64,000 nt of DNA from JAEUSG01 sp964590225 (GCA_964590225.1 CAZPWS010000005.1:1-64000), one strand, 5' to 3'. Shown: positions 1 through 8,884, counted from the stretch's first letter. The notes: generated by a model from the sequence alone, not told the origin. Made by a program: numbers and translations.

Positions 1-84
1 AATGTCAGGTAATAACTCCTTTAAATTTGGTAAAATAGGGTGACGAATGTGGGGTAAATGCAAAGAGTAAAGGTAGCACCTAAC

Positions 85-144
85 GCAAAAACCCGTGCCA
101 ACCTCCAGATCGAAGGGTCGTCTTTCGGTTGTCACGGGTTTTGC
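85..144. other. Long imperfect hairpin in non-coding DNA
   Basis: Arms 85-97 and 133-144 are inverted repeats (GC, AAAA, CCCGTG against CACGGGTTTTGC, with one bulged A). A second inner stem pairs CGAAGG with CTTTCG. The structure could be a terminator, part of a small RNA or a dispersed repeat unit. It does not match tmRNA, RNase P RNA or SRP RNA signatures that I can recognise. No gene is visible on either strand here. Confidence 0.4.
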
Positions 145-393
145 TTTTGTTCCTACGCTCACCTGCCCAGCTTAGGCCTGCGAGCAGGGGGAAGCGGCGA
201 CTGCCGAAGGCACTGAAAAGATGACTGAGGTACAAAGACGCAGGGTGAATGCGAGCAAAAGCACCCCTATTTGAGCTGGTTTGCCCCCCAAATCAAGTTC
301 AAGGTTCCCCTACCTTAACGGGGTGAAGCCAACGAAAGGGGGGCTTGGGGGGAAAAACTGTGGTGAGGGGTGCGGGGCGGACAATGATTTGAA
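145..393. other. G-rich intergenic stretch with a second strong hairpin
   Basis: No coding region is recognisable. GCCCCCC at 283-289 pairs with GGGGGGC at 338-344, enclosing a smaller CCCC/GGGG stem (307-310 with 320-323). Four G runs (338-343, 347-352, 367-370, 374-377) could form a G-quadruplex on the plus strand. The stretch lies downstream of the minus-strand gene ending at 394, so it may act in transcription termination. Its composition is far more GC-rich than the AT-rich gene next to it. Confidence 0.35.
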
Positions 394-1194
394 TTATTGT
401 CCAAATATTTCCTGGTAATTAAGTTTCCAAATGACCAAATCACGATTCTGTTTAAGCATCAAATACATGTTTCCGTCTCGGTCAATTCTGAAAGGATAAG
501 AAAATAGAAAAGGTTGACCCATCGGCTGATTTTGCACTTTAATTTTTTTCGTATTCTTATTTTTCCCATCAGTCACTTCAAATACTTGCCAATCATTCGG
601 CGAATTCAAGAAATCAATTCTGCAAAACAAATGTCTCCCATTAAAACTGCCAACAAAAACACCCAAATTATTAATAATACTTATTTGTGAAGTATCTATT
701 TTGGATGTCAGCTTCATACTTTTAACACTATCAACAGGACAAACAATCATAAAATCAGGGGTTTGACTTATGAATCTTACTGAGTCACTATTTATCAAAT
801 CAATCCTAAAGCTGCCACTACTAACACCTTCAAGCGAAAACTTGACAGGTATGGGTTGTGCTTTGAAGTGATTTAGGCGAAACAATTTTTCACCAAATAC
901 ACAAAATCCTGTTCCTTCTGATGAAAAATCAAAATGCGCAGCCTCAAAACCAATGTTTTTAGCCACTATCCTTTTACCGCCTTCAGTAACTAACAAAATT
1001 CTTTTCCCATCCCATAATCCGATTGTTGCACTATCTAAAATCGAAAAACCGACAGGACCTTCTCCTTCTTCTGTGCAATATATATCCGACTTATCCATGT
1101 TTATTCGACAGATTACCTTCCCCAACGAAAGCGCACATAAATGTTCTACACCCACCATCATCAAAAACATAGAAATGATCTGTATTTTTTTCAT
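394..1194 (-). CDS. Secreted hypothetical protein, possible immunity partner
   Basis: This 266-residue protein has no family I recognise. The N-terminus (MKKIQIISMFLMMVGVEHLCA) looks like a signal peptide or lipoprotein-like leader, so it is probably exported to the periplasm or envelope. The rest is rich in beta-type residues, and the C-terminal part (FRIDRDGNMYLMLKQ) resembles one propeller-like blade. Its ATG overlaps the stop of the upstream NlpC/P60-like gene by 4 bp, so the two are translationally coupled. An exported partner of a small cell-wall hydrolase is the arrangement of periplasmic immunity proteins. That role is inference only. Confidence 0.6.
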   Translation of the reverse strand: MKKIQIISMFLMMVGVEHLCALSLGKVICRINMDKSDIYCTEEGEGPVGFSILDSATIGLWDGKRILLVTEGGKRIVAKNIGFEAAHFDFSSEGTGFCVFGEKLFRLNHFKAQPIPVKFSLEGVSSGSFRIDLINSDSVRFISQTPDFMIVCPVDSVKSMKLTSKIDTSQISIINNLGVFVGSFNGRHLFCRIDFLNSPNDWQVFEVTDGKNKNTKKIKVQNQPMGQPFLFSYPFRIDRDGNMYLMLKQNRDLVIWKLNYQEIFGQ

Positions 1195-1565
1195 TGAGCA
1201 TACCTCAGATATTTGGTTGGTGCTCCAAGACCAAATCGCATAATATCGATTTCTATGATTGTTTTTGCTGTTCCATCTCTTCTATAGCCTCGCGTGGACA
1301 CCATTCTTCCATCACCAACATATATGGCAACATGCCCATTTGGTAAGCGAGCAGTACCGCGATCCCACTGTGGTATATCGCCAGGCATTGGTGTACCATT
1401 AACTGTCGCAAGCATTGATTTAGTTTCAAAGGCATTAGCATAGCTGTGAGAACCTAATGAAAATCCAGCCTCTCCATGAACAACTTCTACCCAATCTGAA
1501 CACAAATTATTATACGCAGCCTTACCTACCCACCCCTTGGCCTGTTTTGCAATAGCAGAACCCAC
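1191..1565 (-). CDS. NlpC/P60-like cysteine peptidase domain, probably a 5'-truncated gene
   Basis: The 124 residues form a single small hydrolase domain. The motif NNLCSDWV near residue 22 fits the catalytic Cys of the NlpC/P60 fold. PMPGDIPQWD followed by GHVAIYVGDGRMVS fits the strand bearing the catalytic His. Such enzymes cut peptidoglycan peptides. The only start available is a GTG with no well-placed ribosome site. The frame stays open for 25 more codons upstream, back to a TGA at 1641-1643 inside the phosphofructokinase 3' end, and reads as plausible protein (ELDPSSSETGEVQPIDVG). This suggests the gene is the C-terminal remnant of a longer protein, such as a polymorphic toxin or autolysin. 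It overlaps the next gene by 4 bp. Confidence 0.6.
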   Translation of the reverse strand: MGSAIAKQAKGWVGKAAYNNLCSDWVEVVHGEAGFSLGSHSYANAFETKSMLATVNGTPMPGDIPQWDRGTARLPNGHVAIYVGDGRMVSTRGYRRDGTAKTIIEIDIMRFGLGAPTKYLRYAQ

Positions 1566-1606
1566 ATCTATCGGTTGGACTTCTCCCGTTTCACTACTTG
1601 AGGGAT

Positions 1607-2932
1607 CTAATTCTTCATATTCATCGGTTGCCCGGTTGACTCAAGTACACTCCACCATAGGGGACTTTCAAGAGACACTTTATTTCTCCTGCCAGCAATG
1701 GTTGCAATGGGAATGTGGGTGAATGTGTTATGCCAGCGGCCTATAGCTATTCCGGTTTTTCCTGCCATAGCAGCATGCACAGCGTTTTGTCCAAGTTGGG
1801 CACAAAACAGCGAATCGTTAGGCATTGCGGCTGCGCTCCGTATCATATAGCTTGGGTCAACATACTTAAGTGAGCATTCGATTGATTTTTCCTTAAAGTG
1901 ACGCGAAATAACATCTTTAAGATAGGTTCCACAGTCGAAAAGCTTTTTGTTGCCTGATGCGTCCTTTTCGTTAGAGCCAGAATCTAACCAGTCTTGTCCA
2001 ATTCCTTCTGCTATAACTATAACAGCGTGGTGTCTTTCTGTTAATCTTTTTTCGAGATGGCTTATGAAGCCGTTTGGCCCCTTAAGATCAAATGGCAGCT
2101 CTGGAATTAATACAAAATTGACGATATTGCGAGCCAATGCGGCATGTGCGGCAATAAAACCGCTGTCGCGCCCCATAAGTTTTACAAGGCCAATTCCATT
2201 GTATGCGCCTTCCGCTTCAACCTGTGCGGTGGCTATCGCATTAACGCCAAGAGAAAAAGCAGTTTCAAAGCCAAATGTTTTATCGACAAACATGACATCG
2301 TTGTCAATTGTCTTTGGGATACCTACAACTGCAATTTTAAGGTTTCGTGCCTGAATTTCTTCTTGAATTTCTTTCGCGCCGCGCAAAGTTCCGTCTCCGC
2401 CAATTGTAAACAACATATTGATATTGAGTCTCTCAAGGGCATCAACAATTTCCGGAACAATGCAACCACCTCTTGAAGATCCTAAAAATGTGCCTCCCTG
2501 GGTGTGTATGTTTCTTACAATGTCTGGGGTTAGCATAATGGGTTCGTGTTTATTTACAGGAAGGAAGCCGTTATAGCCATATCTAATACCGTAGATTGAT
2601 TTTGAACTATATCTATAATATAGTTCCATCACAATGGCTCTAACAACATTGTTAAGACCGGGGCATAGTCCACCGCAGGTTACAATGGCCGCCTTTACTT
2701 TGCTTGAGTCGAAATAAATTTTCTTTCGAGGTCCGGCTACTTCAAATGAGGGCGGTAAAGAGCCTCCCTTAAGACAATCTTGATAATTTTCGAGTGTGTC
2801 GTTATAAAGAATTCTATCGGCATCTTCGACAAAGTCGAATTGGTGGTCGCCTTTTGTTGAACCCAAGTTAAAAGGGGAGTCGATGGAGCATTTACCAAGA
2901 ACGGGAACCTGAAGGTTAAAATCCTTTTCCAT
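1607..2932 (-). CDS. pfkA: 6-phosphofructokinase, long-chain type
   Basis: It phosphorylates fructose 6-phosphate to fructose 1,6-bisphosphate in glycolysis. Motifs are GGLCPGLNNVVR near residue 86, IGGDGTLRGA (phosphate binding), PKTIDNDV (catalytic Asp) and MGRDSGFIA. At 441 residues it is longer than the E. coli type and resembles the TP0108, trypanosomatid and plant-like group. The Gly in GGDG favours ATP over pyrophosphate as donor, while the Lys in PKTIDND is shared with pyrophosphate enzymes. This mixed pattern is typical of ATP-dependent long-chain members. The gene lies 23 bp downstream of hisG in a tight minus-strand run. Confidence 0.9.
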   Translation of the reverse strand: MEKDFNLQVPVLGKCSIDSPFNLGSTKGDHQFDFVEDADRILYNDTLENYQDCLKGGSLPPSFEVAGPRKKIYFDSSKVKAAIVTCGGLCPGLNNVVRAIVMELYYRYSSKSIYGIRYGYNGFLPVNKHEPIMLTPDIVRNIHTQGGTFLGSSRGGCIVPEIVDALERLNINMLFTIGGDGTLRGAKEIQEEIQARNLKIAVVGIPKTIDNDVMFVDKTFGFETAFSLGVNAIATAQVEAEGAYNGIGLVKLMGRDSGFIAAHAALARNIVNFVLIPELPFDLKGPNGFISHLEKRLTERHHAVIVIAEGIGQDWLDSGSNEKDASGNKKLFDCGTYLKDVISRHFKEKSIECSLKYVDPSYMIRSAAAMPNDSLFCAQLGQNAVHAAMAGKTGIAIGRWHNTFTHIPIATIAGRRNKVSLESPLWWSVLESTGQPMNMKN

Positions 2933-2955
2933 ACTGTTTAGAAACTCCTTATGGA

Positions 2956-3825
2956 TTACAGAATTACTTTATTAAGAGGGTACTCTACAATGCCCTCTGC
3001 ACCAGCTTTTTTAAGTTTTGGAATTATTTCTCTAACAACTGACTCTTTTACTATTACTTCCATCGCCTTCCAATTGCTATCAACAAGAGATGAAACAGTC
3101 GGATTGTTGAGCGATGGCAGTATTTTTACGACAGATTCAAGGTTTTCTGTTTTTGTGTTTAATTTGATGCCTACAAGGTTTTCTGCTTTTAGAGCACCTT
3201 TAAGCAGCATTGAAATGTTTTCGATTTTTTCTTTTTTTGCCGGATTATTCCATGCAGCATGGTTACAGACAAATTTATTTACTACGGTCATTACAGTTTC
3301 GGCGATGCGCAGTTTGTTAGCTTTAAGTGAACTGCCTGTTTCGGTTATTTCTACAATGGCGTCTGCGAAGGCAGGGGGCTTAACTTCTGTAGCTCCCCAC
3401 GAAAACTCAACCTCGGCTTTAATGCCATTTTTCTCAAGGTATTGCTTGGTAACATTTACAAGCTCGGTGGATATTCTCTTTCCGTTAAGATCATTAACAG
3501 ATTTTATCGGCGAATCTTCTGGTACCGCCAATACCCAGCGACAGGCAGTATTGGATGTTTTTGCGTAAACAAGCTCCGCTGCGGTAATGAGATCGACTCC
3601 GTTGTCTTCAAGCCAGTCGGATCCGGTTATGCCACAGTCAAGTATTCCTTTTTCAATGTACTTTCCCATCTCCTGCGCTCTTATAAGCATACAGGAGATC
3701 TCTGGATCGTCAATAGAAGGGTAATATGAGCGTGAATTTACACCTATGTTATAGCCGGCCTTTTTAAATAGTGCTACTGTAGATTCCTGAAGGCTACCTT
3801 TTGGAATACCGATAACAAGTTTCAT
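2956..3825 (-). CDS. hisG: ATP phosphoribosyltransferase (long form)
   Basis: It catalyses the first step of histidine synthesis, condensing ATP with PRPP. The N-terminus (MKLVIGIPKGSLQESTV) and the GILDCGITGSDWLEDNG motif are typical. At 289 residues it is the long HisG type, with a C-terminal ACT-like regulatory domain (about 215-289, ending EGIVEYPLNKVIL). This form is feedback-inhibited by histidine and does not need HisZ. No other his gene is in the window. It sits 10 bp after oadB and 23 bp before pfkA, so it is probably cotranscribed with central-carbon genes rather than a his operon. Confidence 0.93.
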   Translation of the reverse strand: MKLVIGIPKGSLQESTVALFKKAGYNIGVNSRSYYPSIDDPEISCMLIRAQEMGKYIEKGILDCGITGSDWLEDNGVDLITAAELVYAKTSNTACRWVLAVPEDSPIKSVNDLNGKRISTELVNVTKQYLEKNGIKAEVEFSWGATEVKPPAFADAIVEITETGSSLKANKLRIAETVMTVVNKFVCNHAAWNNPAKKEKIENISMLLKGALKAENLVGIKLNTKTENLESVVKILPSLNNPTVSSLVDSNWKAMEVIVKESVVREIIPKLKKAGAEGIVEYPLNKVIL

Positions 3826-3835
3826 TTTACTAAAA

Positions 3836-5014
3836 TTATCCTCCAGCTATTGACAATAAAACACCAGCGGCAACTGCTGATCCAATTACTCCAGCTACAT
3901 TCGGCCCCATTGCGTGCATCAGTAGGTAGTTGTTTTTATCGGACTCAAGACCAACCTTATTTACTACACGGGCAGACATTGGTACCGCTGAGACACCTGC
4001 CGCTCCAATAAGCGGGTTTATTTTCTCTTTTGAGAATGCATTGAATAGCTTTCCGAGTAAGACACCAGAGGCGGTTGCAACGGAAAATGCGGCGAGTCCG
4101 AGAACTATAACTCCGAGAGTTTCAACCTTGAGAAATTTGTCGGCCGATAATTTTGAACCAACAGCTATTCCAAGCAAAATTGTGACAATATTGATAAATT
4201 CATTTTGTGCCGTTTTTGACAATCTATCAACAACGCCAGATTCTCTGAATAGGTTGCCTAACATAAGTGAACCGATGAGAGGGCAGGCGGATGGTAATAG
4301 GAGAAGGCATAGTATGAATACTGCGATGGGAAAGAGGATTTTTTCCCGCTTTGATACTGGTCTTAGCTGTTTCATTACTATTTTTCGTTCGGTCTTATTT
4401 GTAAGCAGCCGCATAATTGGCGGCTGGATAATAGGAACGAGTGCCATATACGAATAGGCCGCTATTGCGATTGTACCCAGAAGGTCGGGCGCCAATTTTG
4501 AAGTTAGAAAGATAGCAGTTGGACCATCTGCTCCACCGATTATCCCAATAGAGGAGGCTTCCCTAAGGCCAAAATTAAAACTACCATATTGTCCTAATGC
4601 TAAGGCTCCGAGTAGTGTTGTGAATATTCCAAACTGTGCCGCAGCACCGAGCAGTGCAGTTTTGGGATTGGCAATTAGCGGACCGAAGTCGGTCATGGCG
4701 CCTACACCAATAAAGATAAAGAGTGGGAATAGGCCTGTGTTGACACCGAAATTAAAGATTATATGAAGAAAGCCTTCATCTGAAATAACTCTTCCCGCAG
4801 CATCAACAATAGCGGCACCTGCAATATTTGCTCCTGGTACATTTGCAAGAAGGCCGCCGAATCCGATAGGTATTAAAAGTAGCGGTTCAAAGTTTTTCTT
4901 TATGGCAAGCCAGACTAATAGCAGGCATATAGCGAGCATTACAGCATTTCCCGCAGTGCCCTGAGCTATTCCTGTTGACTCGACAAGTGTGTTTAGCATT
5001 TTATGAAAATCCAT
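3836..5014 (-). CDS. oadB: Sodium-pumping oxaloacetate decarboxylase, beta subunit
   Basis: This 392-residue integral membrane protein carries out decarboxylation of carboxybiotin coupled to Na+ export. Many hydrophobic segments span the sequence. Conserved stretches include GGADGPTAIFLTSKLAP and NPLIGAAGVSAVPMSARVV, regions that in the family carry Na+-binding residues, and GPNVAGVIGSAVAAGVLL at the C-terminus. Family length is about 375-435. It lies 14 bp downstream of oadA and shares an operon with oadA and oadG. The close relatives in methylmalonyl-CoA and glutaconyl-CoA decarboxylases cannot be fully excluded, but the alpha subunit next door supports oxaloacetate. Confidence 0.92.
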   Translation of the reverse strand: MDFHKMLNTLVESTGIAQGTAGNAVMLAICLLLVWLAIKKNFEPLLLIPIGFGGLLANVPGANIAGAAIVDAAGRVISDEGFLHIIFNFGVNTGLFPLFIFIGVGAMTDFGPLIANPKTALLGAAAQFGIFTTLLGALALGQYGSFNFGLREASSIGIIGGADGPTAIFLTSKLAPDLLGTIAIAAYSYMALVPIIQPPIMRLLTNKTERKIVMKQLRPVSKREKILFPIAVFILCLLLLPSACPLIGSLMLGNLFRESGVVDRLSKTAQNEFINIVTILLGIAVGSKLSADKFLKVETLGVIVLGLAAFSVATASGVLLGKLFNAFSKEKINPLIGAAGVSAVPMSARVVNKVGLESDKNNYLLMHAMGPNVAGVIGSAVAAGVLLSIAGG

Positions 5015-5028
5015 CTTTTGTCCTTTTT

Positions 5029-6831
5029 TTAACCGATTGTTGCCATTGTTTGGCCAGTTTGAATTTGAGCGCCGACAGAAACAGTTATTGAGGCAACGGT
5101 TCCACTTTTTGGGGCACTTATTTTTGTTTCCATTTTCATTGCTTCAATGATAAAAATGGGCTGCCCTTCACTTACTTTGTCGCCAGTGTTGCAAAGCACC
5201 TTCATTACTGTTCCTGGAAGCGGACTTTTTACTTCAACACTTGCTGTTGTTGTGGAGGCAACAGCAGTTGTATTACTGGCTGCTTCTCCAGCTTTAACAT
5301 CAATGTCGTATGACTTCCCGTTTACTACAGCCTTGTTGTTCTTTATGGCGACAGTGTATGGCGTATTGTTAATTGAAACCGTATATGCCGCGCCTTCTTT
5401 TTTTTCTGCTGCCGGCTTTTCTTTTGAAATCAACCTAACGCTGGTTTTTGCTTCACCTTTCAGGAAAGCTATTCCTTTATCACCACATGAAGCGGCAATA
5501 AAGATGTTTTCGTCTGAAGTTGGTAAAGAGGCTGCTTCGAGCATCTTTTTGGCAGCTGCAATACCTTTTTTTGGGTCGGCGTCGTTAATTTCAAGAGGAT
5601 TCTTTGTAGTTGGGGGAAGTTTAAGTTGCTCAGAAGCGATTTTTACAATTTCCGGATCGGGTGGAGTAGGTGTTTTGCCAAAGTAACCAAGCACCATCTT
5701 TCCGTAGCCTTCTGCAATTTTTTTCCAAGGTCCCATCATTACATTATTAAATGCTTGCTGAAAGTAAAATTGCGAAACAGGAGTTACGGAGGTGCCAAAA
5801 CCACCTCTTCTCACGGTTTCGCCCATAGCGCGACTTACTTCAAGATATTTATCGAGAATATTGTTGTCGCGCATCATTTGTGTGTTGGCCGTTAGTGCTC
5901 CTCCTGGCATTGGAGCGAATGCAATAAATGGTTCGACTGCAACTGCTTCTGGCGGAATAAAATATTCTTTCATACAATCTTTAAAAACATCTTCAGCTTT
6001 AAGAATTTTTTCGATGTCAATTCCTTCAAGCTCGTAGTCGGTTCCTCTTAGGGCGTGCCACATTGTTACAATATCTGGTTGCGATGTTCCACCGGATACG
6101 GGAGCCATGGCGAGAGAGATGCCGTCGCACCCAGCTTCGAGAGAGGCTTTGTATGCAAGTACCGAAATACCGGCGGTTTCATGTGTGTGGAAGCAAATGT
6201 GTGTATCCGCAGGAACCATCTTTCTAGCCTGTTTTATTGTCTCATATACTTTTTGCGGGACAGCGGTTCCGGAAGCATCCTTATAGCATATGGAGGTAAA
6301 TGGAATGCCGGCATCAAGGATATCTTTAAGGGTTTTTGCGTAGAATTCAGCAGTGTGTGCTCCTTCACAGCCTGGAGGGAGCTCCATCATAGTTATGGTG
6401 ACTTCATGCTTTAGTCCAGCATTTGTTATACATTTACCACTGTATATGAGATTGTTTACATCGTTAAGGGCATCAAAGTTACGGATGGTCGTGATGCCAT
6501 GTTTTTTGAATAGTTTGGCATGGAGGTCTATAATGTCGCTGCTCTGGGAGTCGAGGGCAACAACATTTATTCCTCGAGCGAGTGTTTGTAGTTCAACATC
6601 AGGGCCAACAGTTTTACGGAATGCGTCCATCATTTCGAAAGCATCTTCGTTGCAGTAGAAGTAAAGGCTCTGGAAACGAGCTCCTCCGCCGGCTTCAAAA
6701 TGTCTTATACCGGCCTCCTTGGCTGCTTCAACTGCCGGAAGAAAATCTTTCGTGTAAACTCTTGCTCCAAAAACTGACTGGAAACCATCCCTGAAGGAAG
6801 TGTCCATTACATGTACCTGTTTTTTTCCCAT
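5029..6831 (-). CDS. oadA: Oxaloacetate decarboxylase alpha subunit with biotinyl domain
   Basis: The carboxyltransferase moves CO2 from oxaloacetate to biotin, and OadB then releases it while pumping Na+. The first 300 residues form the TIM barrel: DTSFRDGFQS (metal-ligand Asp), CYKDASG (the conserved Lys), HTHETAG (metal-binding His pair) and SGGTSQP. A linker rich in Ala and Lys (about 485-525) leads to the biotinyl domain with EAMKMET, whose central Lys is biotinylated. At 600 residues the length is normal. It is also homologous to pyruvate carboxylase subunit B, but the adjacent oadB and oadG decide for the decarboxylase. Four bases separate it from oadG. Confidence 0.92.
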   Translation of the reverse strand: MGKKQVHVMDTSFRDGFQSVFGARVYTKDFLPAVEAAKEAGIRHFEAGGGARFQSLYFYCNEDAFEMMDAFRKTVGPDVELQTLARGINVVALDSQSSDIIDLHAKLFKKHGITTIRNFDALNDVNNLIYSGKCITNAGLKHEVTITMMELPPGCEGAHTAEFYAKTLKDILDAGIPFTSICYKDASGTAVPQKVYETIKQARKMVPADTHICFHTHETAGISVLAYKASLEAGCDGISLAMAPVSGGTSQPDIVTMWHALRGTDYELEGIDIEKILKAEDVFKDCMKEYFIPPEAVAVEPFIAFAPMPGGALTANTQMMRDNNILDKYLEVSRAMGETVRRGGFGTSVTPVSQFYFQQAFNNVMMGPWKKIAEGYGKMVLGYFGKTPTPPDPEIVKIASEQLKLPPTTKNPLEINDADPKKGIAAAKKMLEAASLPTSDENIFIAASCGDKGIAFLKGEAKTSVRLISKEKPAAEKKEGAAYTVSINNTPYTVAIKNNKAVVNGKSYDIDVKAGEAASNTTAVASTTTASVEVKSPLPGTVMKVLCNTGDKVSEGQPIFIIEAMKMETKISAPKSGTVASITVSVGAQIQTGQTMATIG

Positions 6832-6835
6832 TTTT

Positions 6836-7060
6836 TTATCCTTTGGTGTGATTGACCGCAGCTGCTATGGCAACGGCGATTTCGGTTAAATTTTCTGATG
6901 TCGTTTGCTGAGGCTTTTCTATTGTTTCAACTTCGGGGAATATTATAGAAAGTTTCGCTGCGACGAATGACACAAGCTGCATTGTTAATACAAGCAGGTA
7001 GAGAAACAGAAAAACCGTTGTGATACCAACTATCATTACGAAAAATCCTGTCACAAGCAT
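6836..7060 (-). CDS. oadG: Oxaloacetate decarboxylase gamma chain
   Basis: This is a 74-residue small membrane subunit: one N-terminal transmembrane helix (GFFVMIVGITTVFLFLYLLVL) followed by a short hydrophilic tail. The tail of OadG proteins binds metal and links the alpha and beta subunits. Sequence similarity is weak, as usual in this family; the assignment rests on size, topology and position directly upstream of oadA and oadB. Confidence 0.8.
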   Translation of the reverse strand: MLVTGFFVMIVGITTVFLFLYLLVLTMQLVSFVAAKLSIIFPEVETIEKPQQTTSENLTEIAVAIAAAVNHTKG

Positions 7061-7079
7061 ATCGGGTACTCCTTAATTA

Positions 7080-8384
7080 TTAGTCTTTAAACTTATTTAA
7101 TATAGTGAGGCATTCTGATTCGCAGGCAAGAAAGGCATCGACAATATCGGGGTCAAAGTGACGCCCTTTTTCTTCAATAATTATTTCTTTGGCTTTTTCT
7201 GATGGAATCGCATTCTTGTAGCAGCGCTTAGAAGTGAGAGCATCATACACATCTGCCAGGGAAACGATACGAGAAGAAAGAGGAATTTCCGTACCCTTAA
7301 GAGGTTTATGACCGGAAATATTTAATGTGCAGTGGCCTCCTTCGGGCGGATAGTTTGGATATCCAGTTCCGTCCCATTTTTGGTGGTGGTTATACGCAAT
7401 TTCCTTTCCAAGCGTCAAAAAGGAACGGAAAGTCAGCTGTTTCTCCACATCTCTTAGGGTGTCTCCACCGTAAATTGTATGATACTTCATCATTTCAAAT
7501 TCTTCCGGTGTGAGTTTGCCTGGTTTCTTTAGAACGGCGTCCTCTATACCAACCTTGCCGATGTCGTGAAGTGGGGCAGATATAAAGATTTCATCTATGT
7601 ATGTATCGGTTATATAGTGTCGATATTTCGGATTCTCTCGCAGTGCTTGTGCGATCATTTTACTGTAGTGAGCCATTCGAATAACATGGTTGCCTGTTTC
7701 GGGGTCACGGTATTCAGTTATTTTCGAAAGGCCAAGAATTGAAACCTTTTGTATTTCGTCCCTTTCTCTTGTTCGTTCGCCGATTTCTTTTTCGAGCGTT
7801 TCGTTGTAATTAGTAAGAACTTCCTCAAACTTCTTTTTTTCAGTTATGTCAATAAGAGAGCCCTGTATTCGCAAGCCTTCGGCGGTTTCAAGGTGGCGCG
7901 ATGAGAGCTGTCCCCACCAGTCCCTGCCTTGACTATTTGTGAAATGAATCTCCATCGTTGTTATTATTTTTTCTCTTTTTATTGATTCAAGAAGGGCAGC
8001 TCTTTGCGAGGGGTCCACCCAATAACTTTCAGGAAGAAATTCATCAACGATAATTTTAGGAATTGTTTCTTTGAAAAGTTCCGCAAACGATGGATTTGCA
8101 TAAATGGTATCACCCATACTGAAGTCCGGTTTTACAATGAAAATACCAGCGATAGAGGCATCTAATATTGATTTTTCGGTGAATTCCTTTTTAGATGAAA
8201 CGGTTAATGAAATCACAGCGAAGGACATTATACCGGATATCATAGCCACAAGTAGTGAAATTGCGATAACTTGTGAAATGGGATAGAAGTCGGATATACC
8301 CGAAACAATGGCGACAACAAATACTATAAGAGAAAGAAATAATAGTATAAAAAGTGAAATTTTAAGAATTAGTTTGCTTGACAT
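7080..8384 (-). CDS. PAS and HD-GYP domain membrane protein (cyclic di-GMP phosphodiesterase type)
   Basis: The 434 residues comprise two transmembrane helices (about 5-28 and 36-60), a PAS domain (about 75-180), a short coiled coil and an HD-GYP domain. The HD signature LHDIGKVG (about residue 270), the downstream metal-ligand His in YNHHQKWDGTGYP and the GYP loop are all present, so the enzyme should hydrolyse cyclic di-GMP. DALTSKRCYK is also typical. The sensor side is cytoplasmic (PAS) because the loop between the helices is very short. The gene stands 19 bp upstream of oadG, apparently in the same transcription unit, which is an unexpected partner for a metabolic pump. Confidence 0.88.
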   Translation of the reverse strand: MSSKLILKISLFILLFLSLIVFVVAIVSGISDFYPISQVIAISLLVAMISGIMSFAVISLTVSSKKEFTEKSILDASIAGIFIVKPDFSMGDTIYANPSFAELFKETIPKIIVDEFLPESYWVDPSQRAALLESIKREKIITTMEIHFTNSQGRDWWGQLSSRHLETAEGLRIQGSLIDITEKKKFEEVLTNYNETLEKEIGERTRERDEIQKVSILGLSKITEYRDPETGNHVIRMAHYSKMIAQALRENPKYRHYITDTYIDEIFISAPLHDIGKVGIEDAVLKKPGKLTPEEFEMMKYHTIYGGDTLRDVEKQLTFRSFLTLGKEIAYNHHQKWDGTGYPNYPPEGGHCTLNISGHKPLKGTEIPLSSRIVSLADVYDALTSKRCYKNAIPSEKAKEIIIEEKGRHFDPDIVDAFLACESECLTILNKFKD

Positions 8385-8442
8385 AACATTATTATTTACA
8401 ATGGTTTAGGGTAAGACAATATAATAACCAAGCGCATTACTG

Positions 8443-8880
8443 TCAAACATTGTCTCTTATTTTACTAAGGAATTCTTCTACGGTGGTTGTAGTGTTGAGA
8501 TCGATAATAAGATTTAATATTTCTTCCTTCTCAATTGGATTTTTGCGTTCCGGCATAATTCCTTCATGGGAAAGTAGCATTTCTCTTTTGCTAATTCTGT
8601 TTGGCCTGAAAAGGACTACTTTTTGTGTTTTCTTTTCTCTATTGTCCGCCCCTGTTATTTTTAGGAGTGCGCTTATGTTTCCAAGTTTTTTGCAAATGGC
8701 AATTTCTTTAAGGTCGTTATCGTTAAGTTTGAAAGATATTCCGGCGTAAACGAGCAGAAAAGAACCGCACGAAGGGCAGCAAAGTATAAGAGCGCCTTCA
8801 GTAGCATCACTTATATCGAGAGAAAAAAGACCATTACAGGCCGGACAGCTTAATGTTTTTTTCGCCTCACTACTTTTCAT
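8443..8880 (-). CDS. Small zinc-ribbon protein of unknown function
   Basis: The 145-residue protein starts at the ATG at 8880, four bases after the fmdB-like stop; a longer reading would overlap fmdB in another frame and is unlikely. Two CPxC pairs (LSCPACNGLF near residue 10 and CCPSCGSF near residue 35) form a zinc ribbon. The remainder (NDLKEIAICKKLGNISALLKI and a C-terminal helical part) is not recognised. It is probably a cytoplasmic regulator or adaptor cotranscribed with the FmdB-like gene. A gap of 58 bp separates it from the HD-GYP gene. Confidence 0.65.
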   Translation of the reverse strand: MKSSEAKKTLSCPACNGLFSLDISDATEGALILCCPSCGSFLLVYAGISFKLNDNDLKEIAICKKLGNISALLKITGADNREKKTQKVVLFRPNRISKREMLLSHEGIMPERKNPIEKEEILNLIIDLNTTTTVEEFLSKIRDNV

Positions 8881-8884
8881 GAGG

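Noticed and set aside
1..393. tmRNA, RNase P RNA or SRP RNA
   Set aside because: None of the conserved core sequences of these RNAs could be found on either strand.
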